Translations under genes and position numbers: made by a program | Notes under the pieces: model-generated | Seen by the model: only the letters and a program-made list of their open reading frames with translations | Databases searched by the model: none | Told to the model about the DNA's origin: nothing | Source of the DNA: Pradoshia sp. D12 | GTDB lineage: Bacteria; Bacillota; Bacilli; Bacillales; Pradoshiaceae | Assembly (NCBI RefSeq): GCF_008935075.1 | Contig: NZ_CP044545.1 | Span: 3,103,587 to 3,167,586, forward strand | Length of the DNA stretch: 64,000 bases | Reading direction: 5' to 3' | In this document: in pieces, positions 41,988-51,247 of the stretch | Numbering within the stretch: position 1 is the first letter of the stretch | How the letters are laid out: every line of letters starts with the position of its first letter

Positions 41988-42302
41988 GTTCAATTCCCCC
42001 TTTAGCATTTAAACGAATTATAATTATCTTCGTTTCTGGCCTTTACTACCACGGGGGAAAGTTAGTCCTGAGAGGTCCTAACCCTTTAAGTAGTACTGCC
42101 AGGATGATGAAGTTTACGACATTTAGTATATATGGTTTATATTTCAAAATCAATCATACAATTCAATATTAGTTAATAATTACCACTAAATGTACATTAA
42201 TTGTTTTTCTTAGTTTATTCTAGAATATGAATCAAAGAACGGCCTGAACCGCCTTTTTTTTTAGAAAGACAGCCAGACCGTAATAGATATTGTTTATTAT
42301 TA
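41988..42302. other. gapB-speD spacer with possible structured speD leader
   Basis: No gene is visible. Nearest speD are an inverted pair AAACGAA/TTCGTTT (about 42011-42036) and a GTTAG...CTAAC hairpin (about 42061-42082) beside a G-rich stretch. The left-to-right reading near 42235-42262 has a short GGC/GCC pairing and a T-run on the strand opposite to the genes. I cannot assign a known RNA class. Confidence 0.45.
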
Positions 42303-43331
42303 TTAACTTACTTTCACCTTATCCTCCTGAAGAAGGCGTGCCACATGGTTTACTAATTCTACCACTCTGCATGAGTATCCCCACTCATTGTCATACCAGG
42401 CAAGCACTTTCACTTTATTTGCACCAATCACCATTGTTGAGAGTGCATCTACAATAGCCGAATGTGGATTCGTATTAAAATCAATCGAAACAAGCGGCTC
42501 TGTGCTGTATTGGATAATACCGGCCAATGATCCTTCAGCTGCTGTTTTAAACGCTTGATTGATTTCATTAACAGTAACTTCTCTTTTTAAATCTACTACC
42601 AAATCAACTAAAGAGACGTTTGGAGTTGGTACTCTCAACGCAATACCATGGAGTTTTCCTTTTAAATGAGGAAGCACCAGTGAGAGTGCTTTGGCTGCTC
42701 CAGTTGTGGTAGGTATGATACTTTGTGCACAGGCACGTGCTCTGCGTAAATCTTTGTGCGGGTTATCGATATTATTTTGATCATTTGTATATGCATGAAC
42801 GGTTGTCATAAGACCATTGTCAATTCCAAATTGTTCATCGAGTACTTTTACAACAGGAGCGAGACAGTTAGTTGTGCAGGATGCATTAGAAATAACAAGG
42901 TGTTTATTGATATCCAATGTATCCTCGTTAACACCCATTACAATCGTGACGTCCTCATTCTTCCCGGGAGCTGTTAAAACGACTCGTTTTGCACCGGCAT
43001 TTAAATGAAGAGCTGCTTGATCACGATGATTAAATTTCCCAGTTGCTTCGATTACGATATCAATCCCAAGATTTTTCCAAGGCAGGAATTCAGGATTGCG
43101 ATTATTTAGCAAAAGAACTTTTTTACCATTTATCAATAAATGATCATCCATAGCATGTACATCACCATTAAATGGACCATGATTCGTATCATATTTAATT
43201 AAATGTGCTAATGTTTCAGGCGGATAGCTAGCATTAATGGCTACGATTTCAAGATGCTCATCCAATATTGCTTTTCGGAAAACCATTCTGCCAATTCGGC
43301 CAAACCCATTGATAGCAACTCTTGCACTCAT
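42303..43331 (-). CDS. gapB: Gluconeogenic glyceraldehyde-3-phosphate dehydrogenase GapB
   Basis: GapB catalyses 1,3-bisphosphoglycerate to G3P reduction with NADPH during gluconeogenesis. The 342 residues start RVAINGFGRIGRMVFR and contain the catalytic Cys motif SNASCTTNCLAPV near residue 153. It is placed as gapB rather than gapA by its position beside speD and nrdR, its length, and the CcpN-like boxes at its promoter. GGAGG precedes the ATG. Coenzyme preference is inferred from orthology. Confidence 0.95.
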   Translation of the reverse strand: MSARVAINGFGRIGRMVFRKAILDEHLEIVAINASYPPETLAHLIKYDTNHGPFNGDVHAMDDHLLINGKKVLLLNNRNPEFLPWKNLGIDIVIEATGKFNHRDQAALHLNAGAKRVVLTAPGKNEDVTIVMGVNEDTLDINKHLVISNASCTTNCLAPVVKVLDEQFGIDNGLMTTVHAYTNDQNNIDNPHKDLRRARACAQSIIPTTTGAAKALSLVLPHLKGKLHGIALRVPTPNVSLVDLVVDLKREVTVNEINQAFKTAAEGSLAGIIQYSTEPLVSIDFNTNPHSAIVDALSTMVIGANKVKVLAWYDNEWGYSCRVVELVNHVARLLQEDKVKVS

Positions 43332-43349
43332 TTAACTTCCTCCTATATA

Positions 43350-43360
43350 TAAGTTATACT
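43350..43360 (+). promoter_or_regulatory. Second CcpN-like box at gapB
   Basis: TAAGTTATACT on plus fits TRTGHYATAYW at 10 of 11 positions. It lies between the -10 region and the gapB ribosome binding site. Confidence 0.45.
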
Positions 43361-43381
43361 TATTATAAAAATGATGTAATT

Positions 43382-43392
43382 AGTATAACACA
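43382..43392 (-). promoter_or_regulatory. CcpN-like operator overlapping the gapB -10
   Basis: On minus, TGTGTTATACT fits the CcpN consensus as I recall it (TRTGHYATAYW) at all 11 positions and contains the presumed -10 TATACT. CcpN represses gapB and pckA under glycolytic conditions in B. subtilis. Confidence 0.65.
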
Positions 43393-43452
43393 TTGAATAA
43401 AATACTGCATGGTTTAAATACCCAAATTATCCAAATTAAATGGAATTTTATA

Positions 43453-43497
43453 CAAAAAAAGACTATCCCAGGGTCGTTATCCCTCAGATAGCCTTTC
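43453..43497 (-). terminator. coaE terminator
   Basis: GGCTATC..GGG and CCC..GATAGTC arms with a 7-nt loop, followed by TTTTTTTG on minus. It separates coaE from gapB. Confidence 0.88.
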
Positions 43498-43503
43498 TAT
43501 TGG

Positions 43504-44100
43504 TTATACATTCAATTGTTTAATTAGATCAATGAGTTGCTCTTCCGTCTCAAAAAATTCTCCGTTATTGTCAACAATATAATCGGCCAATTTTTTCTTA
43601 TCATCAATTGGCATTTGTGCTCGTATTCTCGCAAGTGCTTCTTCCTCAGTAAAATGATCCCGCGCCATTAATCTCTTTAACTGGACCTCGGGCTTTACAT
43701 ACACAAGAATAATACCCTCTACCATATGCGTCAAATTACTTTCAAACAATAGGGGAATGTCCATGAAAACGAGTTCTTTCCCCTGGTGTAACGCTTTCTC
43801 CGTTTCTTCCATCATCCATTTCCTGACTGCCGGATGAACAATTCCATTTAACATTTGCCGTTTTTCAGAGTTTGAAAATACGATGGAACCTAATTTTTTT
43901 CGGTCTAATGTCCCATCAGGTAAACAAATATCCTGACCAAATACATTTTTAATTCCCTCTAATGCTGGCATACCAGGCTCGACGACTTTTCTTGCTGCGA
44001 TATCTGCATCAATAACAGGGTAACCCTTGGAAATGAGCCATTTGCTGACGCTGCTCTTTCCACTGGCAATCCCTCCTGTAACTCCGAATATTTTCCCCAT
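43504..44100 (-). CDS. coaE: Dephospho-CoA kinase
   Basis: CoaE phosphorylates the 3'-OH of dephospho-CoA, the last step of CoA synthesis. The 198-residue P-loop kinase starts with GVTGGIASGKSSVS (Walker A) and has DADIAARKVVEPG, VFMDIPLLFE and the LID ARDHFTEEEALARI. Length is typical. It is the last gene of the polA-mutM-ytaF-coaE unit, 16 bp after ytaF. Confidence 0.96.
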   Translation of the reverse strand: MGKIFGVTGGIASGKSSVSKWLISKGYPVIDADIAARKVVEPGMPALEGIKNVFGQDICLPDGTLDRKKLGSIVFSNSEKRQMLNGIVHPAVRKWMMEETEKALHQGKELVFMDIPLLFESNLTHMVEGIILVYVKPEVQLKRLMARDHFTEEEALARIRAQMPIDDKKKLADYIVDNNGEFFETEEQLIDLIKQLNV

Positions 44101-44116
44101 AGCATTCCATTCCCTA

Positions 44117-44755
44117 TTAAATTATTTTGGTTAACCCAAGAAAAATAAGTACTAAACCCGGAATAAATGAAAAGACCTTTGCCATAATGGAATCCTGCAG
44201 ATATTTTCCCGCTTTTATACCCACAGTCATTAATAAAGCACTCATACCAAAACAGAGAGTCACCTGAATAAACAGGGGATAATGAAGTATACCAGCACCT
44301 ATTCCAGCTCCAAATCCATCTAATGATAAGGCTAATCCTAGAAAGAAAGCCTCTAATCCAGTAATGGTCCCGGAACGGTCAAAGTCTGCACTTAATGGCT
44401 TTTTAAGTATATGAATAACCAGCCCAATAGACTTTATTTCTAATTGGAATAAGGTTCTTTCATCCACATAGGGACAATTATCTTCATTTCGCTTGAAGTA
44501 ACTTGAAAGTGTCCAAATTCCAAGCACCAGCAAGATAAATCCTCCTAGCTTACCGGTCCAGGAATGTGCCATCAAATGCTCGCTTAACGATCCCATTAAC
44601 ATACCGAATGCTAGGCTTAATGCAGAGCAACCGGCAATGATGATGATGGAGCGAATCGGTATACTTACTTTTCGCATTCCATAGGTTATTCCCACACCGC
44701 AACTATCCAGACTCACTGCCAATGCCAATAATACTATTGATGCTATGTGCTCCAT
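44117..44755 (-). CDS. ytaF: Sporulation membrane protein YtaF (MntP-like)
   Basis: The 212-residue protein has six membrane segments in two repeats, each with the MntP-type motif (LAVSLDSCGVGITYG early and LALSLDGFGAGIGAG after the middle). Relatives export divalent cations, while YtaF is annotated as a sporulation membrane protein; transport by this one is inferred. The ATG at 44755 follows GGAG by 8-9 nt, so the longer in-frame extension is not used. It lies between mutM and coaE. Confidence 0.88.
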   Translation of the reverse strand: MEHIASIVLLALAVSLDSCGVGITYGMRKVSIPIRSIIIIAGCSALSLAFGMLMGSLSEHLMAHSWTGKLGGFILLVLGIWTLSSYFKRNEDNCPYVDERTLFQLEIKSIGLVIHILKKPLSADFDRSGTITGLEAFFLGLALSLDGFGAGIGAGILHYPLFIQVTLCFGMSALLMTVGIKAGKYLQDSIMAKVFSFIPGLVLIFLGLTKII

Positions 44756-44825
44756 TTCATAGGGACTCCTTTCCATAATCAATACCCTACTATATGAAAG
44801 GAGCCCATCTTATGTTCATATTCAG

Positions 44826-45656
44826 TTAGGCTAATGGCTGACATTCAGGACAGTAGATGGTCCCTCTGCCTCCAACAATAATTCTTTCCATGTTTGTTCC
44901 GCAAATTTTACAAGGCTGTCCTTTTCTCGAATATGCAAACAGCTCGAGCTGAAACATGCCGATTTGGCCCTGTGAATTCACATAGGATCGTACTGTACTT
45001 CCACCTTTTTCAATGGCGGTAGCAAGAGTTTCCTTAATGGATGTATATAGTTTTTCTATTTCCTCTTTTGTCAATGTGGATGCCGGCCGTTCAGGATGGA
45101 TACCGGAATGGAACAATGCTTCATCCACATAGATATTACCAAGACCTGCAACTACTCTTTGATCCAATAATACCGTTTTTATAAAACGATTTGTCTTACT
45201 GAGTGCTGTGCTTAAGTAATCTGGTGTAAATTCATCTGAAAAAGGCTCAGGTCCTACTTTTGAAAGTGGCAATACTTCCAATTCTGTCCCCTTTGTATGC
45301 AGATGCATCGTGCCAAACTTACGGACATCTCTGTATCTCAATTCCGTTTGATCCGTAAATTTGAATATAACATGCGTATGCTTATCTGCCGGTTCCGTTT
45401 CATCATAAAGACCGTATTTCCCTTCCATCCGTAAATGGGAAACAAGACTGTAATCATCTAAATGGAAAATCAGGAATTTACCTCGCCTCCCAATCTCATG
45501 AATGGTTTGCCCTTTTAAAAGCATACGAAACAGTTCAGCATCATCCGGCTCTTTTATAATTTTTGCCCAGCGTATATCCACATCATCAATTGTTTTTCCA
45601 AGTACCAAAACTTCGAGGGTCCTTCTGATTGTTTCGACCTCAGGTAATTCAGGCAT
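44826..45656 (-). CDS. mutM: Formamidopyrimidine-DNA glycosylase
   Basis: MutM excises 8-oxoguanine and formamidopyrimidines and nicks the strand. The 276-residue protein starts MPELPEVETIRRTL, where Pro2 is the catalytic nucleophile and Glu3 assists. Lys near 57 (GRRGKFLIF), the H2TH region (LDQRVVAGLGNIYVDE) and a C-terminal zinc finger CKICGTNMERIIVGGRGTIYCPEC are all present. It starts 21 bp after polA, linking repair synthesis and glycosylase in one unit. Confidence 0.97.
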   Translation of the reverse strand: MPELPEVETIRRTLEVLVLGKTIDDVDIRWAKIIKEPDDAELFRMLLKGQTIHEIGRRGKFLIFHLDDYSLVSHLRMEGKYGLYDETEPADKHTHVIFKFTDQTELRYRDVRKFGTMHLHTKGTELEVLPLSKVGPEPFSDEFTPDYLSTALSKTNRFIKTVLLDQRVVAGLGNIYVDEALFHSGIHPERPASTLTKEEIEKLYTSIKETLATAIEKGGSTVRSYVNSQGQIGMFQLELFAYSRKGQPCKICGTNMERIIVGGRGTIYCPECQPLA

Positions 45657-45677
45657 ACCTTTTCACCCCTTTTATTC

Positions 45678-48305
45678 CTATTTAGCATCATACCAGGTGT
45701 TGCCAAAAGAATAGTCCACTTTTAATGGAACCGCTAATTCAATTGCATTTTCCATTTCTTCCGGAACAATTTTCTTTAATATATCCAACTCTTCAGGTGG
45801 CGCCTCAAAAATCAATTCATCGTGCACCTGAAGCAGCATTCTAGTCTGTAAATTTTCTTTCTTTAATCTGGCATTCATTCGAATCATCGCCAATTTGATA
45901 ATATCTGCAGCACTGCCCTGAATTGGTGTATTCATAGCTGTTCTTTCTGCAAAACCACGAACATTGAAGTTCCGATTATTAATTTCAGGTATATATCTTC
46001 GGCGCTGCAATAAAGTACTTACATATCCATTTTCCTTCGCCTCTTCTACAATATCCTTCATGTATTGCTGAACACCAGGGAAGCTCTCTAAATAGCGATC
46101 AATAAAGATTCCAGCTTCTTTTCTGGTAATTCCAAGACTTTGCGATAGTCCATAATCACTGATACCATACACAATTCCAAAGTTCACCGCTTTAGCCTGT
46201 CTTCTCATATTTGATGTCACCTGATCAGCATCCACATGAAATACATCCATAGCCGTTCTTGTGTGGATGTCCATATCTGAGTTAAAGGCATCTATCAGGT
46301 TTTCATCTCCCGCTATATGGGCCAGAACACGCAGTTCAATTTGAGAATAATCAGCCGCAAAAATGACCCAGCCTTCTTCAGATGGAACGAAAGCCTGTCT
46401 GATTTTTTTGCCTTCTTCAAGTCTGATCGGAATATTTTGCAGGTTAGGGTCTGTTGAACTAAGTCGTCCAGTTTGAGTTAATGCCTGATTGAACCTCGTA
46501 TGAACCTTCTGATCATCATGTATAACTTTTAAAAGTCCCTCAATATAGGTTGATTGCAATTTCCCCAGCTGTCTATAATGAAGAATTTCCCGGACAATAC
46601 TATGCTTGCTCTCTAATTTTTCAAGTATATCTGCTGATGTGGAATAGCCTGTCTTCGTCTTTTTAATAATAGGTAAATTTAATTTTTCAAACAGGATAAC
46701 TCCAAGCTGCTTCGGTGAATTAATATTAAAGGATTCACCGGCCATATCATAAATTTTAGCTTCGATGTCCTTTAATCTGCCTGCAAGTTCAGCTCCCATT
46801 TCTTTCAAACGGTTCTCATCGACCTTCACACCCGTAATTTCCATTTCAGCCAGGATAAGAGCAAGCGGCAGTTCTAGATCCTGCAGCAATCCTATTTGAT
46901 TGAATTCCTCCAGCTGTCTTTCCAGGCTTTCCTTAATCAGTGTTAACGATAAAGCTTTCCGGGCAATATGCTCACCCAATTCAGCAACCGGCGGAATTGA
47001 ACGTTTCGCTCCTTTTCCATAAAAACTCTCATCTGTTTGAATATGTCCGGCATTATGTTTTTTAGCAAGATCCGCCATATCAACATCCGGTTCAGCTGGA
47101 TTTAAAACATAGGATGCCAGATAAACATCAAATTCAATTCCTTTTAAAGCAATCCCATCATGGCTTAATGCCACAATACTTTGTTTGGCATCATACACTG
47201 TTTTTTTATATTCAGGATTCTCTGCCCACTCTTTGAAAAGAGGGGATCCTGCAGCCTTGTCCTTATCGATAAAGAATGTTCCATTTTCATTTGAAATAGC
47301 TATGCCAATTACTTTTGCAGTATGATAATTCGGATCAAGCAGTTCTAGATAGAGTGAGGACTCTGCTGTCAGCATATCTTCCGTCACTTCTTCCACTGCC
47401 TTATAGTCAATCTCTTCAAGGACGGCCATCTCTTCTTTTGCAGCTGGTTCCATTTTTTCAATTAAGGTTGCAAATCCAAGCTCCCTATAGATAGACAGCA
47501 GCTTTTCCTGGTCTGCACCCGCATAATCAATTGATTCAAGCTCTACCTCAATTGGAGCATTTGTTTCAATTGTTGCCAACTGCTTACTTAAAATAGCTTG
47601 GTCCTTGAATTCTTCCACTTTTTCTTTTAGTTTTTTTCCGCTGATTTCATCAGGGGAAGCCACTACCTTCTCAACTGTTCCAAATTGATTCAACAATTTT
47701 AAGGCAGTTTTCTCACCTACACCCGGGATTCCAGGAATATTATCTGAAGCATCCCCCATTAATCCTTTTAAATCAATGATTTGATTCGGCATTAAGTTAT
47801 ACTTTTCACGAATATGCTCCGGTGTATAATCCTCCATATCCGTAATCCCTTTACGGGTAATACGTACAGTCGTTTTATCCGTAGCAAGCTGGGTTAAATC
47901 TTTATCGCCGGAGATAATTTGTACTTCATAATCCCCTTTTTCAGCTTCAAGAGCAAGTGTTCCGATAATATCGTCGGCTTCATAATTCGTTAACTCATAG
48001 CGAGAGATTCCGTATGCATCCAGTAATTCTCGAATAAAAGGAAATTGCTCTGATAATTCAGGTGGCGTCTTTTGACGTCCGCCTTTGTATTCTTTATATG
48101 TACTGTGTCTGAACGTTGTTTTCCCGGCATCAAAAGCAACTAATATATGAGTAGGATTTTCCTCTGAAATGATTTTGTTGAGCATCATCGCAAAACCATA
48201 GATGGCATTTGTGTGTACACCCTTCTCGTTATTCAGTAATGGCAATGCAAAAAACGCCCGATAGGCAATGCTGTTTCCATCGATTAAAATCAATTTTTTC
48301 TTCAT
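45678..48305 (-). CDS. polA: DNA polymerase I
   Basis: The 875-residue protein has an N-terminal 5'-3' exonuclease/flap domain (LILIDGNSIAYRAFFALP, YEADDIIGTLA, ISGDKDLTQLA). The middle 3'-5' exonuclease-like domain lacks the usual acidic set, as in Bacillus PolA. The C-terminal family A polymerase has motif A FAADYSQIELRVLAHI, motif B RRQAKAVNFGIVYG and motif C LQVHDELIFE. The ATG at 48305 follows GGAGGTAACC. The frame is open for 26 codons upstream, but without a ribosome binding site or homology. Confidence 0.97.
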   Translation of the reverse strand: MKKKLILIDGNSIAYRAFFALPLLNNEKGVHTNAIYGFAMMLNKIISEENPTHILVAFDAGKTTFRHSTYKEYKGGRQKTPPELSEQFPFIRELLDAYGISRYELTNYEADDIIGTLALEAEKGDYEVQIISGDKDLTQLATDKTTVRITRKGITDMEDYTPEHIREKYNLMPNQIIDLKGLMGDASDNIPGIPGVGEKTALKLLNQFGTVEKVVASPDEISGKKLKEKVEEFKDQAILSKQLATIETNAPIEVELESIDYAGADQEKLLSIYRELGFATLIEKMEPAAKEEMAVLEEIDYKAVEEVTEDMLTAESSLYLELLDPNYHTAKVIGIAISNENGTFFIDKDKAAGSPLFKEWAENPEYKKTVYDAKQSIVALSHDGIALKGIEFDVYLASYVLNPAEPDVDMADLAKKHNAGHIQTDESFYGKGAKRSIPPVAELGEHIARKALSLTLIKESLERQLEEFNQIGLLQDLELPLALILAEMEITGVKVDENRLKEMGAELAGRLKDIEAKIYDMAGESFNINSPKQLGVILFEKLNLPIIKKTKTGYSTSADILEKLESKHSIVREILHYRQLGKLQSTYIEGLLKVIHDDQKVHTRFNQALTQTGRLSSTDPNLQNIPIRLEEGKKIRQAFVPSEEGWVIFAADYSQIELRVLAHIAGDENLIDAFNSDMDIHTRTAMDVFHVDADQVTSNMRRQAKAVNFGIVYGISDYGLSQSLGITRKEAGIFIDRYLESFPGVQQYMKDIVEEAKENGYVSTLLQRRRYIPEINNRNFNVRGFAERTAMNTPIQGSAADIIKLAMIRMNARLKKENLQTRMLLQVHDELIFEAPPEELDILKKIVPEEMENAIELAVPLKVDYSFGNTWYDAK

Positions 48306-48441
48306 GGTTACCTCCAGTATCCATATATATATTTTCATTAACATATAGCATAATTTAAATACGGCCACCGAATCATTCATCATAACAGGTGTGCCTTATA
48401 AATGCTTTTATCAGGATTTGAGACATTTTACTGATTCAGGC

Positions 48442-48513
48442 CTGATAAAAACCGTCACTTCACTTATCCACTCTATTTTATCATGACTAGAGTTTGAAAG
48501 AAAAATGACGGTT
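48442..48513 (-). terminator. Terminator between phoR and polA
   Basis: AACCGTCA/TGACGGTT arms (48513-48506 with 48457-48450) enclose a second stem ACTCTA/TAGAGT, followed by TTTTATC on minus. The nested structure ends the phoPR transcript. Confidence 0.7.
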
Positions 48514-48583
48514 CAGTTCTATTTATTCAATTACACCGGTTTGGATTTGTCATAGGACTCTTTTAAGCTGGAAGTCATCAGGC

Positions 48584-50353
48584 CTATGTATGCTTGGCCT
48601 GGTATTTAGGAAGTATGATTATAAAAGTGGTTCCTACATTCTTTTGGCTTTCTACCGTTATTTCTCCCTCATGTGCCTCCATAATATGCTTAGCTATTGC
48701 AAGTCCCAATCCCGTTCCTCCTGATTCCCGGCTACGGTCTTTATCCACTCGATAAAATCTTTCAAATATACGAGGAAACTCCTTTTCCTCTATGCCAATT
48801 CCGGTATCCTCGATAGCAATATAAATTTTATCAGATTCTTCTTTTGCAGTTATTTGTACTTTCCCATATGACGGGGTATAGGAAATCGCGTTACTAACAA
48901 GATTAAGGCATACTTGTTTAAGCCTGAATGTATCTGCTTCACACATAATAGGCTTTTTAAAATCCTGGATCTCGAACTGAATATGTTTCTTCGATGCTTT
49001 TTTCTCAAGCATGGCATACGTATCGGATAAAACAGGAACAATATCAATTTCCTGTATATCGAGCCGGAAGCCTTGTTGCTCCACTTTTGAAAGCTCCAGT
49101 AATTCCTTTATTAATGCCTGCAGCCTGTCGCTTTCCTTTAAAATAATAGATAAGAAGTGCTCTAATGCCTGCGGATCATGCATGGCTCCATCAAGGAGCG
49201 TTTCCGAAAATCCCTTAATAGATGTAACCGGTGTATTCAGTTCATGAGACACATTGGCAACAAATTGTTTCCTTACTGACTCTAATTTCTTTAGCTCAGT
49301 GATATCATGGAAAACAAGTAGAATACCCTTCCATTCTCCCTTAGGTCCCATAATTGGTGCACCGTATACCTCAAAATTCTTCCGCTCAATTCCAATCGTC
49401 AATACGATTTGTTTCTTTAATTTTTGTTCAGCCATAAAGATTTCTTCAATAATCGCATTAATTTCTTCATGTTTGATCACTTTATAATAGAGTTCAGATA
49501 AATATTCTTCTTCCTCTACCTTGAAAAGATCAATATAGGCATGGTTAATCATACTGATAAACCCTTTATCATCGATTAATAACAGGGCGCTACCCATATT
49601 TTCAATCAGTGTACTCAATCTGTCTTTTTGGATTTCATGAGCAATTTTCATTTCCTGCAAATTTCGGGCAACAGTATTAATAGAATGATTAAGAATTCCA
49701 TTTTCATTATTTCTACCGACATAAGAACGGGCCCGATAGTTACCTCTCGTTAATTCCAGAGCAGCTTTTGTAGCACTTTCTATAGGAATCGCAAACTTCT
49801 TGATTAACTGAAATACAAACAGGACGATCATCACACAGGCGAATCCCAAACATCCCAAGAGTATAAACCATACTTTTGTATATAGAGAGGAATCTTCATT
49901 TGAAACCAATATGAAATGGCCTGTTTCCCCAGTATCCAACGAATAATCGTCCATATAGTAATAGGATGGCCCTGTTCTGATATCGGATTTCTTTCCTATT
50001 TGCTTGTCCGTTCTTATATCTCCCATATATTCTGTAAGGGATGCTGAATCATCCCAGTTTTTCCAGCCCGAAGGCTTGTCTGTTTTATACAGGATACGCC
50101 CTTCCTTATTCATGATTAGAAAGGATGAGCGCAAATGATTGTTCAACTTATTAGACTTCATCTCTAAATCATTGCCGTTATCAGCATCACCCAGGTATAG
50201 AGTTACCAATTGCCCTTCTTCCTTAAGGTGATTCATTACAGACTTATCATAATAATAAAGAAGTAATTTCCCAATTAACAAACCAAAGCATAGAAGTATA
50301 ATAATAGTGATGGCTGCTATCTCTGCAGTTATTTTAAGCTTGAACTTTTTCAT
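48584..50353 (-). CDS. phoR: Sensor histidine kinase PhoR
   Basis: PhoR controls PhoP under phosphate limitation. The 589-residue protein has membrane segments near residues 10-32 and 163-187, an extracytoplasmic loop between them, HAMP, a PAS domain (about 240-350), the phospho-His motif ANVSHELNTPVTSIKGFSE, and HATPase boxes NLVSNAISYTP, DTGIGIEEKEFPRIFERFYR and GGTGLGLAI. It overlaps phoP by 4 bp. Assignment among many similar kinases rests on pairing with PhoP and the mdh-phoP-phoR-polA order. Confidence 0.93.
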   Translation of the reverse strand: MKKFKLKITAEIAAITIIILLCFGLLIGKLLLYYYDKSVMNHLKEEGQLVTLYLGDADNGNDLEMKSNKLNNHLRSSFLIMNKEGRILYKTDKPSGWKNWDDSASLTEYMGDIRTDKQIGKKSDIRTGPSYYYMDDYSLDTGETGHFILVSNEDSSLYTKVWFILLGCLGFACVMIVLFVFQLIKKFAIPIESATKAALELTRGNYRARSYVGRNNENGILNHSINTVARNLQEMKIAHEIQKDRLSTLIENMGSALLLIDDKGFISMINHAYIDLFKVEEEEYLSELYYKVIKHEEINAIIEEIFMAEQKLKKQIVLTIGIERKNFEVYGAPIMGPKGEWKGILLVFHDITELKKLESVRKQFVANVSHELNTPVTSIKGFSETLLDGAMHDPQALEHFLSIILKESDRLQALIKELLELSKVEQQGFRLDIQEIDIVPVLSDTYAMLEKKASKKHIQFEIQDFKKPIMCEADTFRLKQVCLNLVSNAISYTPSYGKVQITAKEESDKIYIAIEDTGIGIEEKEFPRIFERFYRVDKDRSRESGGTGLGLAIAKHIMEAHEGEITVESQKNVGTTFIIILPKYQAKHT

Positions 50354-51069
50354 TGCCTTGGTTCCTCAAGTTTATATCCCAACCCGCGTACGGTTTTAAT
50401 ATAATCAGGCTTTTTCGTATCTTGTTCAATTTTTTCACGCAAGTGACTAATATGGACATCGACAATTCGAGTATCTCCGGCAAAATCATAGTTCCATATC
50501 ACATTAAGGAGCTGATCTCTTGTCAGAACTCTGGATTTATTCCTCGCAAGATACTCTAACAGCTCAAATTCCTTCGGAGTTAGCTCAAGTAACTCCTCTC
50601 TCATATATGCTTCATATCTGTCCGGATATATTTGTAACTCTCCAATTCTCAAATTGCTTGTTTCTTGTTTTTCTAAAGAAGTATCCTGCCCGGAATTTCC
50701 CATCCCAGCTCTCCTAAGAAGAGCCTTCACTCTGGCCACAACTTCTCTCGGGCTAAATGGCTTTGTCATATAATCATCTGCTCCCAATTCTAGCCCAAGC
50801 ACTTTATCAAATTCCTCATCCTTTGCTGTTAACATAAGAATTGGAGTCATAATTTTATTTTGTCTCAAGATTTTACATACCTCAATGCCATCCAGTTTAG
50901 GCAGCATCAAATCTAGAATAATGATATCTGGTGACTCAGCTATAGCCATTCTTTTACCTGTCTCACCATCCATTGCTTTAATAACCTGATAGCCGGCTTG
51001 TTCCAGATTATAGGTTAGTAAGGTAATAATTGATTGTTCGTCTTCCACTACAAGGACTTTTTTACTCAT
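50350..51069 (-). CDS. phoP: Response regulator PhoP
   Basis: This 239-residue OmpR-type regulator has a receiver domain (VVEDEQ acidic pair, phospho-Asp in IIILDLMLPKLDG near residue 53, Lys in MTKPFSPRE) and a C-terminal winged helix (LTPKEFELLEYLARNKSRVLTRDQLL...RIVDVHISHLREKIE). It activates phosphate uptake and teichuronic acid genes in B. subtilis. It is translationally coupled to phoR and lies downstream of mdh, separated by the mdh terminator. Confidence 0.95.
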   Translation of the reverse strand: MSKKVLVVEDEQSIITLLTYNLEQAGYQVIKAMDGETGKRMAIAESPDIIILDLMLPKLDGIEVCKILRQNKIMTPILMLTAKDEEFDKVLGLELGADDYMTKPFSPREVVARVKALLRRAGMGNSGQDTSLEKQETSNLRIGELQIYPDRYEAYMREELLELTPKEFELLEYLARNKSRVLTRDQLLNVIWNYDFAGDTRIVDVHISHLREKIEQDTKKPDYIKTVRGLGYKLEEPRQ

Positions 51070-51199
51070 TGGCCCCTCCTGCTATTTTTTCACTATACTA
51101 ACCATTATATATGAACATACGCTTTTGGGTAGTCTAGGATACGTCACTAACCGATTGCATTATTTGGGATACCCCCATATAGTCTCTCCTGGAAAATGC

Positions 51200-51234
51200 A
51201 AAAAAAAAATCGGAAAGTAATACTCTCCGATTTA
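51200..51234 (-). terminator. mdh terminator
   Basis: AAATCGGAGAGT/ACTTTCCGATTT arms followed by a long T-run on minus. It ends citZ-icd-mdh before phoP. Confidence 0.93.
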
Positions 51235-51247
51235 TATAATAAGACTA

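Noticed and set aside
42235-42262. GGC/GCC hairpin with T-run on plus as a gapB terminator
   Set aside because: The T-run is on the strand opposite to gapB and speD, and the stem is short, so a terminator for these genes is not supported.
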